Assembly: GCF_018130385.1 (NCBI RefSeq)
Contig: NZ_JAFCLU010000006.1
Location: forward strand, 124,001-188,000
DNA: 64,000 bases
Reading direction: 5' to 3'
From: Bradyrhizobium sp. AUGA SZCCT0283
GTDB lineage: Bacteria; Pseudomonadota; Alphaproteobacteria; Rhizobiales; Xanthobacteraceae
Part shown: positions 1 through 9,741 of the stretch, piece by piece
Numbering within the stretch: the stretch's first letter is position 1
How the letters are laid out: each line of letters opens with the position of its first letter
The notes under the pieces: generated by a model
Told to the model about the DNA's origin: nothing
Seen by the model: only the letters and a program-made list of their open reading frames with translations
Database searches by the model: none
Position numbers and translations under genes: made by a program

Positions 1-269
1 ACCGCCTTGCCCTGGGACATGTACTCGAAATACTGCTTTTCGAGGCCGAGCGAAGAATTCTTGTGCAGCGTAAAATTGATCGGCTTGCCGTAATATTTCT
101 TCACCAGCTCCTCGAACCGGATCAACGCCCTGTTGAAGGCATGATCGTCGTTGAACTGCACGGCTCCGTTGAGCGTGACGGGCGCTTGTGCCCTCAGGAT
201 CGTTGGCATGCCCAGCGCGCCGGCAGCCGCCGTCGCACCAAGGCCCGCAAGTACGGTTCTTCGCTTCAT
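1..269 (-). CDS. TRAP transporter solute-binding protein, DctP-like (partial, runs off the left edge)
   Basis: Only the first 89 codons are in the window. The protein starts MKRRTVLAGLGATAAAG, a Tat-like leader (double Arg followed by a hydrophobic stretch ending in RAQA), so the mature protein should be periplasmic. After the leader it reads NDDHAFNRALIRFEELVKK, then a YGKPINFTLH strand and LGLEKQYFEYMSQG, which is the N-terminal lobe pattern of DctP-family binding proteins that feed TRAP symporters with organic acids. The start at 269 is preceded by GGGGAGGAACGCC, a clear ribosome site. Membrane subunits (DctQ/DctM) would have to lie to the left; none is visible here. The ligand cannot be predicted from this fragment. 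Confidence 0.75.
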   Translation of the reverse strand, partial: MKRRTVLAGLGATAAAGALGMPTILRAQAPVTLNGAVQFNDDHAFNRALIRFEELVKKYYGKPINFTLHKNSSLGLEKQYFEYMSQGKA

Positions 270-1165
270 GGCGTTCCTCCCCTGTAATGCCCGTCCCTTG
301 TAAGCGGGACTTTGGCCTGGCCGGCGATGCGGCCACTATCGCAAAGCGTATGCAAAACGGCGCGGCTGTGGAAGCCAATTTAAGTAGTACCCTGGACCAA
401 TAGGCCGCGGAGGGCGGGGCCGATGATCGCAATCATTTCGGCAAATCCGCCCCGAAGGCGCGGGCCGAACCGATGTCCCCGTCCGCAAATAGCCGCAAGC
501 ACCCTTCACGGCTTGCCCGGCCCATCAGTTGCCGAGGCAACGTCTTGCAATTCCATCTGATGCCGGCGGTGAGGTTCATGGCGCAGGCAACCGACACGCC
601 GCAAATATTGCGCGATGTCGAGTCTGGCCCGCTGCATCAAAGCGCGGATGACGTGCGAGCATGCGTCTTGCCGCAATTTCCCGTCACGCTTGATCCGAAA
701 ACCGGAACTGAACTTTGCTGCATTTCATCAGGCATCACTGCCCGCGGAAGTTTTGCGCGATGCATGTCGATATCTAGGCGACACGCACTGCGAGTGATCG
801 CATCATCAGTGGGAAAACCCCGTAGAAATCCGGTGCTTGGGCGCGACACAGTAAGCATGCTGGCCAAAATCTGTGGCCTTTGAACTCGCGGTGGTTGTGG
901 TTTGTCGAATATTTTGTCAAATGTAGAGGGCGGGGTTTTTTGCCAAAATTCGCCCCGGGTGCCGACAGCCTTAAGTGGTTGGCGGCGCCGGTATCAGGAT
1001 GCTTCCAATACGCGCATGCGTTTGGCTACCATCCGTAATATCTCAGGATTCCGGTGGTTCTCTTTACAACCTCACGGTTCGGACTGACATTAAACACGGC
1101 AAATGCGGATGAACCTCTGACCTACTTTTGCCAGGGTTTCCCGATTGAAGGACGGTAAAACCAGA
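270..1165. other. Intergenic stretch, no supported gene
   Basis: About 900 bases lie between the TRAP binding protein and the XRE regulator. Several short open frames occur (for example 473-883 on the plus strand), but they have mixed composition, no convincing ribosome sites and no recognisable protein motif. The part around 900-1100 is more AT-rich than the surroundings and probably holds the promoter of the downstream regulator. No tRNA, repeat or terminator could be supported. Confidence 0.5.
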
Positions 1166-1561
1166 ATGAACAGATCAGCAGCGAAGAAGATGAAACAGCG
1201 CAGCGCCGGCAAACCCGATATCGAATTGGGCAAGCGGATTCGTCTGCGGCGTGTTGAACAGAAAATCTCTCAGGCGGAGCTTGGCGACAAGCTCGGCGTC
1301 AGCTTCCAGCAGGTCCAGAAGTACGAGAAGGGCGTCAACCGTGTCGGCGCTGCTCGTCTTCAGGCAATCGCGACCGCGCTCGACGTGCCCGTGACGTTCT
1401 TCTACGACGGCGACGGCAAGGCGCGCGAAGTCGAGAGCCTGCTGTTCCTGGACAGCGCGTTCAGCCTGAGGCTGTTGCGCGCCTACAGCAAGATCAAGGA
1501 CCAGACCGTACAGCGTCAGCTGGTATCCTTGATGGAATCGATCGCCGCCAACGAGGGCTAG
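1166..1561 (+). CDS. XRE-family helix-turn-helix regulator
   Basis: A 131-residue DNA-binding protein. Residues about 17-75 form a Cro/CI helix-turn-helix: ELGKRIRLRR, then the recognition region SQAELGDKLGVSFQQVQKYE and GVNRVGAARLQAIATALDVP. The C-terminal tail (YDGDGKAREVESLLFLD and KDQTVQRQLVSLMESI) is helical and probably mediates dimerisation; this architecture is common in alphaproteobacterial stand-alone regulators. I chose the ATG at 1166 rather than the in-frame TTG at 1145, because the helix-turn-helix is complete with it and GGTAAAACCAG sits just upstream. Its targets are unknown; no toxin or prophage gene is next to it. Confidence 0.85.
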   Translation: MNRSAAKKMKQRSAGKPDIELGKRIRLRRVEQKISQAELGDKLGVSFQQVQKYEKGVNRVGAARLQAIATALDVPVTFFYDGDGKAREVESLLFLDSAFSLRLLRAYSKIKDQTVQRQLVSLMESIAANEG

Positions 1562-1964
1562 GCATTATCGCGCCTGGATCGCAGCACCGCGGACCCGATC
1601 AATCGACGCGAGAAATCGCCGGGTAGCCTGTTGCTGCGCTAGGCCTGATCTTGATCTGGCCGGGACAAGATCGGTTTGTTGCCATTGCGAAATGGCGGAA
1701 TCCGGCCGCATCGCAGCAAGGCTGCGCGGCACGTTCCGGCGAACAGTCGCGGGCGCCAGCTTCCGCAGAGCTTCCCCCACCGTCATGGCCATGCCCGCCA
1801 CGCCGCCACCCCGCGTGAGCCAAGGCCCTGCGCCGACGATCTCGCATTCCCTCCCCGCACCTGTTGCTGGTCTCGATGCAACGATTGACCTCGTCAACGA
1901 TTGACCTCGGCACGACGCTTGTCCGACAATGTGGACCAGGTTTCCCGACTGAAAGCCGCAACCG
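1562..1964. other. Intergenic stretch with a short tandem repeat
   Basis: About 400 bases between the XRE gene and the enoyl-CoA hydratase. Long open frames on the minus strand cross this region, but they continue antisense through the hydratase and are most likely composition shadows. The only structure seen is a pair of direct repeats at 1879-1910 (reported separately). The hydratase promoter is presumably near the right end. Confidence 0.45.
1879..1910. repeat. Two tandem 16-base direct repeats
   Basis: The unit caacgattgacctcgt is followed directly by caacgattgacctcgg, 15 of 16 bases identical, ending about 55 bases upstream of the enoyl-CoA hydratase start at 1965. It could be a regulator site with two half-sites on the same face of the helix, or a chance replication-slippage duplication. 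Nothing else distinguishes these. Confidence 0.7.
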
Positions 1965-2786
1965 ATGCTCGACATCCCCAAAAGCGCCGAAACATCCCAT
2001 GCCGACGGCAAGATCCTGCAAAGCGTCGGCGATGGCGTCGGCGTCATCACCTTCAACAATCCCGACAAGCGCAACGCGATGTCGCTCGAAATGTGGGAGG
2101 GCCTGGGCCTCGCGCTGGTCGAACTGCGCGACAATCCCGACGTCCGCGTCGTGATCCTGGTCGGCGCCGGCGACAAGGCCTTCGTCTCGGGCGCCGATAT
2201 CAGCCAGTTTGAAAAGACCCGCCACAATGCGGCGGCCTCGGAAGAATATTCGAAACGGAGCGAGGCGCAGCGTGCGCTGCTGGCGAGCTACCCGAAGCCG
2301 ACGATTGCCTGCATCCGCGGCTTCTGCCTCGGCGGCGGCATGCAGGTCGCGATGCTGACAGACATTCGCATTGCTTCCGACAACAGCCAGTTCGGCATTC
2401 CCGCCGCAAAGCTCGGCATTGCCTATGGCTATGACGGCCTCAAGCATCTGGTCTCGCTGGTCGGGCCCTCCTGGGCGCGGCTCATCATGTACACGGGCAT
2501 GCGGATCGAGGCTGCGGAAGCCGTACGCATTGGATTGGTCGACCGCGTGCTGCCGGATGCGGAATTATGGGACGCCACCATGGAGATCGCGCGCACCATC
2601 TCCGGCAACGCGCCGCTGGCGATCAAGGCCGCCAAGATCACCATTGCCGAGGTGTTGAAGGACGAAAGCAGGCGCGACATGGCCGCGATCAAGGCGATCG
2701 GCATGGCCTGCATGGACAGCGAAGATTTTCGTGAAGGCCGAACGGCTTTCATGGAAAAACGCAAGCCGCAGTTCAAGGGACGATAG
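1965..2786 (+). CDS. Enoyl-CoA hydratase/isomerase (crotonase family)
   Basis: A 273-residue crotonase-fold protein. Visible signatures are NNPDKRNAMSLEMW near residue 26, the first oxyanion-hole segment DKAFVSGADISQFEK (about 70-84), and the second, CIRGFCLGGGMQVAMLTDIRIAS (about 112-134), followed by FGIPAAKLGI. The C-terminal helix ends FMEKRKPQFKGR, typical of hydratases that act on acyl-CoA esters in fatty or aromatic acid degradation. The position usually holding a catalytic Glu after the second oxyanion loop reads PAAKLGIAYG, so water addition versus another crotonase reaction is open. It stands alone; the next gene starts 94 bases on and is unrelated. Confidence 0.88.
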   Translation: MLDIPKSAETSHADGKILQSVGDGVGVITFNNPDKRNAMSLEMWEGLGLALVELRDNPDVRVVILVGAGDKAFVSGADISQFEKTRHNAAASEEYSKRSEAQRALLASYPKPTIACIRGFCLGGGMQVAMLTDIRIASDNSQFGIPAAKLGIAYGYDGLKHLVSLVGPSWARLIMYTGMRIEAAEAVRIGLVDRVLPDAELWDATMEIARTISGNAPLAIKAAKITIAEVLKDESRRDMAAIKAIGMACMDSEDFREGRTAFMEKRKPQFKGR

Positions 2787-2880
2787 TCACCGACTTCGGA
2801 TGGCCAGCGATCAGGGGCGGGCCTCGCGGCTTCGCCATTGTTGGCGTCGGGGTCCGCAAAGCGAAGAGTGAATTTGCGCC

Positions 2881-3546
2881 ATGCTGACGCAGATCTATGA
2901 GATATCGACAACATCTGAAGCAGATGCGATATCCGCTTTGGGTGTCGACCATGTTGGAGTACTGGTCGGAAACGGCGCCTTTTCCAGAGAGCGCTCGGCG
3001 CGCGAAGCCGCCGCGATCACGGCAGCGATAAGGGGACCTTCGAAGTCGGTGGTGCTCTTCCTATCCGCCGATTTCGCGCTCATCGAGCATATGGCCCGAG
3101 AGCTCAGACCGGCGATCGTTCATCTCGGGGCGTCGGCCGAACTGCTCCGACCTGCGCACGTTATCGATTTGCGAAAGGCCCTTCCGAATATCCTGTTCAT
3201 GCGAAGCGTGGCTGTGACGGGACCGGAAAGTGTTTCGATCGCCAAGAGCTATGACGGAGTGGTCGATTTTCTGCTGCTCGATAGCCATCGCGAAGGCGAC
3301 CCGCAAATTGGCGCGCTCGGAGTCACCCACGACTGGAACATCAGCCGGAGGATCGTCGAAGGAGTTCGAACCCCGGTTATCCTGGCTGGCGGGCTCGGCC
3401 CTGACAACGTCGCCGAGGCGATCCGTGCCGTGCAACCCGCGGGAGTCGATTCCAAGACACGGACAGATCTTGGCGACACCCACACAAAAGATTTGATCAA
3501 GGTCGAGGCATTCAACAAGGCGGCAAAGGATTTCGCACCTGTGTGA
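2881..3546 (+). CDS. Phosphoribosylanthranilate-isomerase-like protein (TrpF fold, catalytic Cys absent)
   Basis: A 221-residue TIM-barrel protein that follows the TrpF pattern along its length: GVDHVGVLVGNG near residue 21, the VVDFLLLDS strand with Asp134 at the place of the TrpF general acid, and the phosphate-binding AGGLGPDNVAEAI near residue 168 followed by PAGVDSKTRTD. Two departures suggest it is not a tryptophan enzyme: the catalytic Cys of the usual KICG start is replaced (QIYEI, Tyr6), and the SSGVE phosphate loop is SKTRTD. No trpB or trpA is near, whereas genuine trpF normally sits with them. It is therefore a TrpF-fold paralog of unknown reaction. It ends 4 bases before the convergent dehydrogenase stop. 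Confidence 0.75.
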   Translation: MLTQIYEISTTSEADAISALGVDHVGVLVGNGAFSRERSAREAAAITAAIRGPSKSVVLFLSADFALIEHMARELRPAIVHLGASAELLRPAHVIDLRKALPNILFMRSVAVTGPESVSIAKSYDGVVDFLLLDSHREGDPQIGALGVTHDWNISRRIVEGVRTPVILAGGLGPDNVAEAIRAVQPAGVDSKTRTDLGDTHTKDLIKVEAFNKAAKDFAPV

Positions 3547-3549
3547 CCT

Positions 3550-4632
3550 CTACAGCGCCGCAAGCACCGCTTTCGTAATATCCGCGGTGCCGTTGCTGCC
3601 GCCGAATTCCATTGGCTTGACGCCGCCGACATAGGCCTTGTCCACCGCGCGCTCGATGCGCTCGCCGGCCTCGGCGGCGCTTTCGAGGCCGTGCCTGTCG
3701 GCGAGCCAGTCCAGCATCATCGCCGCCGACAGGATCATCGCGGTGGGATTGGCCTTGCCCTGGCCCATGATGTCGGGCGCGGTGCCGTGACAGGGTTGGA
3801 ACACGGCATAACGGTCGCCGATATCGGCGGAGGGGGCCATGCCGAGCCCTCCGATCAGGCCGGCGGCAAGGTCGGAGAGAATGTCGCCGAACATGTTCTC
3901 CGTCACCATGACGTCGAAGTCCCAGGGCCGCTTCACCATCATCAGCGAACAGGCATCGACATAGAGCCGGTCGGCCTTGACGCCAGGGTGGCGCTTGGCC
4001 GCCTCATCGAACATCTCGCGAAAGAACGCGAACGCCCTGAACACGTTGGCCTTATCGACGCAGGTCAAGCCGCCATTGGTCCGCCCGCGCGCCTTGCGGC
4101 GTTCGGCGAGGCGGAACGAGAATTCAAACAGCCGCTCCGAGGTCTTGCGCGTGATCACGAGCGTCTCGCGCGCCTCGGTGTCCGTCACCACGCCCTTGCC
4201 CATCGAGGCGAACAGGCCTTCGGTGGATTCCCGGATCAGCACGAAATCGATGCCGCGCTGGTCGGCGCCGACGATGGGGCTCGGCACGCCCGGAATCAGC
4301 CGCGCCGGGCGCACGCCGGCATAGAGGTCGAAATGGAAGCGCAGTTCGATCTGCGGAGCGATCTCGGTATTGTCAGGGTAGCGCACCGACGGCAGGCCGC
4401 AGGCGCCGAGCAGGATGGCATCCGCTTCCTCGCACAGCCGCACGGTGCTGTCCGGCATCGACTTGCCGGTCGCGAGATAATTGTTGGCGCCGGCCGGGGC
4501 ATCGGTGAAGCGGAATTTGAGGTCCGTCGTCGCCTCGATCCTGCGCAGGACTTCCAGCGCCGGCGCCATCACCTCGGGGCCGATGCCATCGCCGCCGAGC
4601 ACGGCGATGTGGAGGGCGTTGTTTGCGGACAT
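3550..4632 (-). CDS. Isocitrate/isopropylmalate dehydrogenase family protein
   Basis: A 360-residue beta-decarboxylating dehydrogenase. It has the N-terminal GGDGIGPEV, substrate arginines in [17 protein letters not shown], the metal/NAD region [20 protein letters not shown] followed by GMAPSADIG, and [20 protein letters not shown] near the C-terminus. These fix the family: NAD-linked oxidation and decarboxylation of a 2-hydroxy acid such as 3-isopropylmalate, tartrate or malate. The loop that normally reads RE-x-TGG-x-Y or RE-x-TEG-x-Y is RESTEGLF, with Phe141 where the catalytic Tyr is expected. It lacks leuC/leuD neighbours, so a catabolic role beside the alcohol dehydrogenase is more likely than leucine synthesis. 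Start at 4632 has AAGGAAACCCT upstream. Confidence 0.85.
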   Translation of the reverse strand: MSANNALHIAVLGGDGIGPEVMAPALEVLRRIEATTDLKFRFTDAPAGANNYLATGKSMPDSTVRLCEEADAILLGACGLPSVRYPDNTEIAPQIELRFHFDLYAGVRPARLIPGVPSPIVGADQRGIDFVLIRESTEGLFASMGKGVVTDTEARETLVITRKTSERLFEFSFRLAERRKARGRTNGGLTCVDKANVFRAFAFFREMFDEAAKRHPGVKADRLYVDACSLMMVKRPWDFDVMVTENMFGDILSDLAAGLIGGLGMAPSADIGDRYAVFQPCHGTAPDIMGQGKANPTAMILSAAMMLDWLADRHGLESAAEAGERIERAVDKAYVGGVKPMEFGGSNGTADITKAVLAAL

Positions 4633-4663
4633 AGGGTTTCCTTGGAATTGCAGGCGTCAGTGG

Positions 4664-4764
4664 CCTCGTGGTTCGAGACGCGCGGCGTTGCCGCGCTCCT
4701 CACCATGAGGGTCTAAGACCTCATCCTGAGGAGCGCACACTTGTGCGCGTCTCGAAGGATGAAG
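4664..4764. repeat. Two-module palindromic intergenic repeat, copy 1
   Basis: Sits between two minus-strand genes. The left module runs from about 4664 (cctcgtggttcgagacg) to the segment ccatgagggt near 4711; the right module begins ctcatcctgaggagcg near 4719 and ends ctcgaaggatgaag at 4764. Both modules occur again near 61757-61851 but in swapped order. Each can fold into a stem. This resembles REP-type elements common in Bradyrhizobium intergenic regions. Confidence 0.8.
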
Positions 4765-4784
4765 CCACGGCACGTGAAGCCGGC

Positions 4785-5855
4785 CTACGGCGTCAGCACG
4801 GCGCGGCCGACCAGCTTGCCTTTTTGCAAATCGGTCAACGCTTCGTTCGCCTTCGCGAGCGGCATCGTTGTTACCGGAATCGGTGCGATCATCTTGTTGC
4901 GAACGAGTTCGAGCAATTCCTCGGTTTCGCGCAAATTGCCGACATAGCTGCCCTGGATCGTGATCGCCTTGATCGGGATCAGCGGCAGCGCCCAGGTTGC
5001 ACCGCCGCCGAACAGGCCGACGATGACGAGCTTGCCGCCCTTGGTCAGGCAGTCGAAACCGAGCTGCGTGGTCTGCGCATTGCCGACGAGATCGATCACG
5101 GCGCGGATCGGACCGCCGGCCGCCTTCGTCAGTTGCTCCAGCGCATCCGGCGCCTTGCCGTCGACGGTGGCGAGCGCACCGGCCGCCTCAGCGGCTTCGC
5201 GCTTGCGTGCATCGATATCGACGACGATGGCGCCCTTGCCGCCCATCGCCTTCAACAGCGACAGCGCCATCAGGCCGAGCCCGCCGGCGCCGAAGATGAC
5301 GATCGGCGAGTTGAAGGCGAATTCGACCTTCTTCAGCGCGCTGTAGGTGGTGACGCCGGAACAGGCATAGGGCGCCGCGGTGACGGGATCAAGCCCCCTG
5401 AGGTTCAACAGATACTTCGGATTTGGCACCGTCATGTGATCGGCATAGCCGCCGTCGCAATAGACGCCGAGTGAATTTGGTTTCACCACGCACATGTTCT
5501 CGTCGCCGCCCAAACACGTCGCGCATTTGCCGCAGCCGAGCCAGGGATAGACCAGCGCGACATCACCGACCTTGAGATCGCCCTTGTCGGCCGCGGTGAC
5601 GTCAGGCCCGAACGCCAGCACCTCGCCGACCGTCTCGTGCCCCATCGTGCGCGGCAGCGACACGCCACGGTCCTTCAGAGACAGCGGCTTGCGGCCATGG
5701 CCGAGATCATAGCCGCCTTCCCAGATGTGAAGATCGCTGTGGCAGACGCCGGCCGCCTTCACCTTGATCAGCACCTGCGTGCCCGTCGGCTGCGGCGTCT
5801 CCTGATCCACCTCTTTCAGGGGTGCGTTGAACTCGGCGACCTGAAAACTCTTCAT
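4785..5855 (-). CDS. Zinc-dependent alcohol dehydrogenase
   Basis: A 356-residue medium-chain dehydrogenase that oxidises an alcohol with NAD. The catalytic zinc ligands are visible as Cys38 (AAGVCHSDLH) and His72-Glu73 (MGHETVGEV); the structural zinc lobe is CGKCATCLGGDENMC (Cys108, 111, 114, 122). The Rossmann motif is FGAGGLGLMAL near residue 195. I took the start at 5855 instead of the upstream extension to 5933, because GGGAGAGAAGCG lies immediately before it and MKSFQVAEF is the usual beginning. It is 102 bases downstream of the ABC ATPase gene on the same strand and may be the last-but-one step of the same unit. The substrate is unknown. Confidence 0.9.
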   Translation of the reverse strand: MKSFQVAEFNAPLKEVDQETPQPTGTQVLIKVKAAGVCHSDLHIWEGGYDLGHGRKPLSLKDRGVSLPRTMGHETVGEVLAFGPDVTAADKGDLKVGDVALVYPWLGCGKCATCLGGDENMCVVKPNSLGVYCDGGYADHMTVPNPKYLLNLRGLDPVTAAPYACSGVTTYSALKKVEFAFNSPIVIFGAGGLGLMALSLLKAMGGKGAIVVDIDARKREAAEAAGALATVDGKAPDALEQLTKAAGGPIRAVIDLVGNAQTTQLGFDCLTKGGKLVIVGLFGGGATWALPLIPIKAITIQGSYVGNLRETEELLELVRNKMIAPIPVTTMPLAKANEALTDLQKGKLVGRAVLTP

Positions 5856-5957
5856 CGCTTCTCTCCCATCATTCTTGTTCTTGGCACAGGCATTTCTTGC
5901 GCGGACATTGCCACGTCTGCCCAGTCGAGACAAACGCCGCCGACGCTTTCCCGGTAT

Positions 5958-6934
5958 TCAGATCAGCGGGTGATGGCAAGCCACGAACTGCCCCGGCGCC
6001 ACGGCGCGCAGTTCCGGCACCTCGTCGCTGCATCGCTGATCCGCACGGGGACAGCGGGTGCGAAACCGGCAGCCGGACGGCGGCGCGATCGGCGATGGCG
6101 GCTCTCCCACCGGCACGGTCTCGGTCGGGCGGACGTCCGGATCGGGCACCGGAATCGCCTCGATCAGCAGCGCGGTATAGGGATGCGCCGGCCGGGCGAA
6201 CAGCTGTTCGGAAGGGCCGACCTCGCACAACCGGCCGAGATACATCACCGCCACGCGGTCGCTGACGGCTTTCACCACCGCGAGGTCGTGCGCGATGAAC
6301 AACAGCGTCAAGCCGAACCGGCCCTTCATCTCTTCCAGCAAATTGAGTATCTGGGCGCGGATGGAAACATCGAGCGCGGAAACCGGCTCGTCGCAGACGA
6401 TGAACTCCGGGTTGAGGATGAGCGCGCGCGCGATGCAGATGCGCTGGCACTGGCCGCCGGAGAATTCATGCGGCAGCCGTCCCACGACCAGGGTCGGATC
6501 AAGCCCGACCGCACTCAGCACCTCGTGGACGAGCTGCTCGCGCTTCTCCGGATCCTTGACGCCTGCAATCACCAGCGGCTCGGCGACGATGTCGCCGATC
6601 TTGCGGCGCGGGTTCAGCGAGGCGATCGGATCCTGGAAGATCAGTTGCACACGCCGGCGCATCTGGCGCAGCGCGTCGCCCTGCATCGTCGTGAGATCGT
6701 GACCGTCGAACAGAACCCGCCCCGAGGTCGGCCGGCGCAATTGCAGCACCGCCCGGCCCAGCGTCGATTTTCCGCAGCCGGATTCGCCGACCAGACCCAG
6801 CGTCTCGCCGCGGGCGATCTGCAAGGACACGCCGGACACGGCATGAACGATCTTCGCGCCGACGGGATATTCCACGACCAGATCGTCGACGGCGAGCAGC
6901 GGCTCGCCAGAAGCGGCCGACACGGCTTGCTGCA

Positions 6935-6938
<4 letters not shown>
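5958..6938 (-). CDS. Peptide-type ABC transporter ATP-binding protein (DppF/OppF-like)
   Basis: A 326-residue ATPase of the oligopeptide/dipeptide importer group. Walker A is [17 protein letters not shown], the Q-loop is [17 protein letters not shown], the ABC signature is [14 protein letters not shown] and Walker B is [14 protein letters not shown]. The C-terminal oligopeptide-type extension with the Cys cluster [14 protein letters not shown] is present; in related proteins it can hold an iron-sulfur centre. Start codons are two consecutive ATGs at 6933-6938; the ATG overlaps the stop of the upstream ATPase (6935), so the two are translationally coupled. It is the last transporter gene of the five-gene operon. 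Confidence 0.93.
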
Positions 6939-7926
<988 letters not shown>

Positions 7927-7930
<4 letters not shown>

Positions 7931-8798
7931 AGCGCGCCCTGACGTGGGTCGGTGAGCGCACGCAGCGTATCGCCGACCAGATTGAAGGAAAGCACGGTGA
8001 GGAACATCGCCGCTGCCGGGAGGAAGGCGAGCCTTGGCGCGACATCGAGGCTCTCGCGCCCCTCCCCAATCATGGTGCCCCAGCTCGAGATCGGCGGCGG
8101 CACGCCGAGGCCCAGGAATGACAAGGCGCCCTCGACCACGATGGTGACGGCAACGGCGAGCAGGAAGAAGGCAAACAGGGGCAGGATCACGTTCGGCAAT
8201 AGTTCGCGCAACAGGATGCGCGCATGCGTGGCCCCGAGCGCTTGCGCGGCGATAACGAATTCACGCCGCGCGAGCGTCAACGTCGCCGCCCGCGCCACCC
8301 GCATGAAGGCGGGAATTCCGAGCACACCGAGAATGAAGGTGAGGTTGAGGATCGACTGCCCCAGGAAGGCGGTCACGGCCAGCGCCAGAATCAGGGGTGG
8401 AAACGCCAGCAGCACGTCCATGCTGCCGACCACGATCGATTCGAACCGGCCGCGGAAATAGCCCGCTAGCATGCCGAGCGCGCCACCGATGATGAGCCCG
8501 ATGATGGGTGCACACAGCCCGACCACGAGCGAAATTCGCGCGCCATGGACGAGCCTGAGAGCTCGTCGCGGCCAAGACCGTCGGTTCCGAGCCAGTGCTC
8601 CATGGAGAACGGAGCCCGCCGCTCCAGCATGTCCATATCGGTCGGGCTCGGCAGCGGCAGCACCGGCGCCAGGATCGCGACCGCAAACATGAAAATCATC
8701 CAGCCGATCGCCATCCAGAACAGCAGCCCCAATCGGCGTCCGCGCTTTGCCGGTTGCGCCGCGACGCCTTCGTCGATTGCGAGTTCAAGCGTGGCCAT
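7927..8798 (-). pseudogene. Peptide-type ABC permease (DppC-like), interrupted by a frameshift
   Basis: The N-terminal part (8798 to about 8557) gives MATLELAIDEG, a membrane segment LLFWMAIGWMIFMFAVAILA and HWLGTDGLGRDELS, the classic DppC start. In that frame translation then goes wrong (GSSMAREF). The next frame, from about 8556 to 7927, continues correctly with RLVHGARISLVVG, the remaining membrane helices and the EAA loop region AAQALGATHARILLRELLPN. One base appears to be missing between 8556 and 8559 (GAGCTCTC-AGGCTC on the coding strand). Joined, the protein would be about 290 residues, the normal family size. Either an assembly indel or a real inactivating mutation. It overlaps dppB by 14 bases and dppD by 4. 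Confidence 0.85.
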
Positions 8799-9735
8799 GA
8801 CGAATCCTGGGGTCGAGGACGGCGTAGAGCAAATCCACAATGAAGTTCACGATCACGAAACCGGCGCCAACCAGCAGCACCACACCCTGCAGGATGATGA
8901 GGTCGCGGGTATAAATCGCGCCGATCAGGAGCCGGCCGATCCCCGGAAGCGCGAAGATCGTCTCCACGATGACGGTGCCGCCGATCAATCGCCCGATATT
9001 GATGCCGGTGATCGTGACCAGCGTCAGCGAGGACGGTTTCAGCGCGTGCACGAACAAGATGCGGGAGGCTTTCAATCCCTTGGCTTTCGCCAGTGCGATA
9101 TAGTCTTCCTGCAGGGTCGCGATCATGTCGGAGCGCAGCACCCGCATGATCCCCGGCCATTCGGCGAGTGCCAGCGTCAGCGCCGGCAACACCATGAAGC
9201 GCAGGTTCGCGGCCGGGTCTTCGGTAAACGAGATGTAGCCCGTCGCCGGCAGCCAGCGCAGCTCCACCGCGAAGAGATAGATCAGCAGGATCGCCGACAG
9301 GAAGGCCGGCACGGAGAGCATCGCAAAGGCACTGCCGGTCACGAAGCGATCGAAGGCGCTGCCGCTGCGGGCCGCGCACACGATGGCCAGCGGAACGCCG
9401 ATGATGAGGCCGATGATTTCGGCCAGGAGCATTAGCTCGATCGATACCGGCAGCCGTTCGGTCACCGCCTGCAGCACCGTTTGCCCGGTGCGGAACGACC
9501 GGCCGAAGTCGCCCTGCAGGATGTTGCCGAGCCAGCTGAAATAACGGATCCAGACCGGTTGATCGAGCCCCATGTCCTTGCGAAGCGCCGCGACGTTTTC
9601 AGGCGTCGCCTGATCGCCGAGGATCACGTAGGCGAGATCGCCCGGCAGCAGCGAGGCGATGAAGAACGTCAACAGCGATACGGCGATCAGGACCGGTGTC
9701 AGGTACAAAAGCCTACGCGCAACAAAGAACAGCAT
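8785..9735 (-). CDS. Peptide-type ABC permease (DppB-like)
   Basis: A 316-residue inner-membrane permease. It begins with the typical helix RRLLYLTPVLIAVSLLTFFI and LLPGDLAYVILG, followed by the GLDQPVWIRYFSWLGNILQGDFG segment shared by DppB/OppB proteins. The cytoplasmic EAA-like loop is YIALAKAKGLKASRILFVHALKPS, and the C-terminus is LLYAVLDPRIRHG. It would form a heterodimer with the DppC-like protein and bind the two ATPases. It starts 6 bases downstream of the binding-protein stop and is clearly in that operon. Confidence 0.93.
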   Translation of the reverse strand: MLFFVARRLLYLTPVLIAVSLLTFFIASLLPGDLAYVILGDQATPENVAALRKDMGLDQPVWIRYFSWLGNILQGDFGRSFRTGQTVLQAVTERLPVSIELMLLAEIIGLIIGVPLAIVCAARSGSAFDRFVTGSAFAMLSVPAFLSAILLIYLFAVELRWLPATGYISFTEDPAANLRFMVLPALTLALAEWPGIMRVLRSDMIATLQEDYIALAKAKGLKASRILFVHALKPSSLTLVTITGINIGRLIGGTVIVETIFALPGIGRLLIGAIYTRDLIILQGVVLLVGAGFVIVNFIVDLLYAVLDPRIRHGHA

Positions 9736-9741
9736 GGAAGA

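Noticed and set aside
473..883. A 136-codon plus-strand frame in the left intergenic stretch
   Set aside because: Mixed composition, no ribosome site and no recognisable motif; too weak to report as a gene.
1599..2447. A 282-codon minus-strand frame across the enoyl-CoA hydratase and its upstream gap
   Set aside because: Overlaps a clear crotonase gene on the other strand and shows no family signature; the part in the gap is not enough to call a gene.
3691..4716. A 341-codon plus-strand frame
   Set aside because: Antisense to the isopropylmalate-dehydrogenase relative; Arg/Gly/His-rich with no domain.
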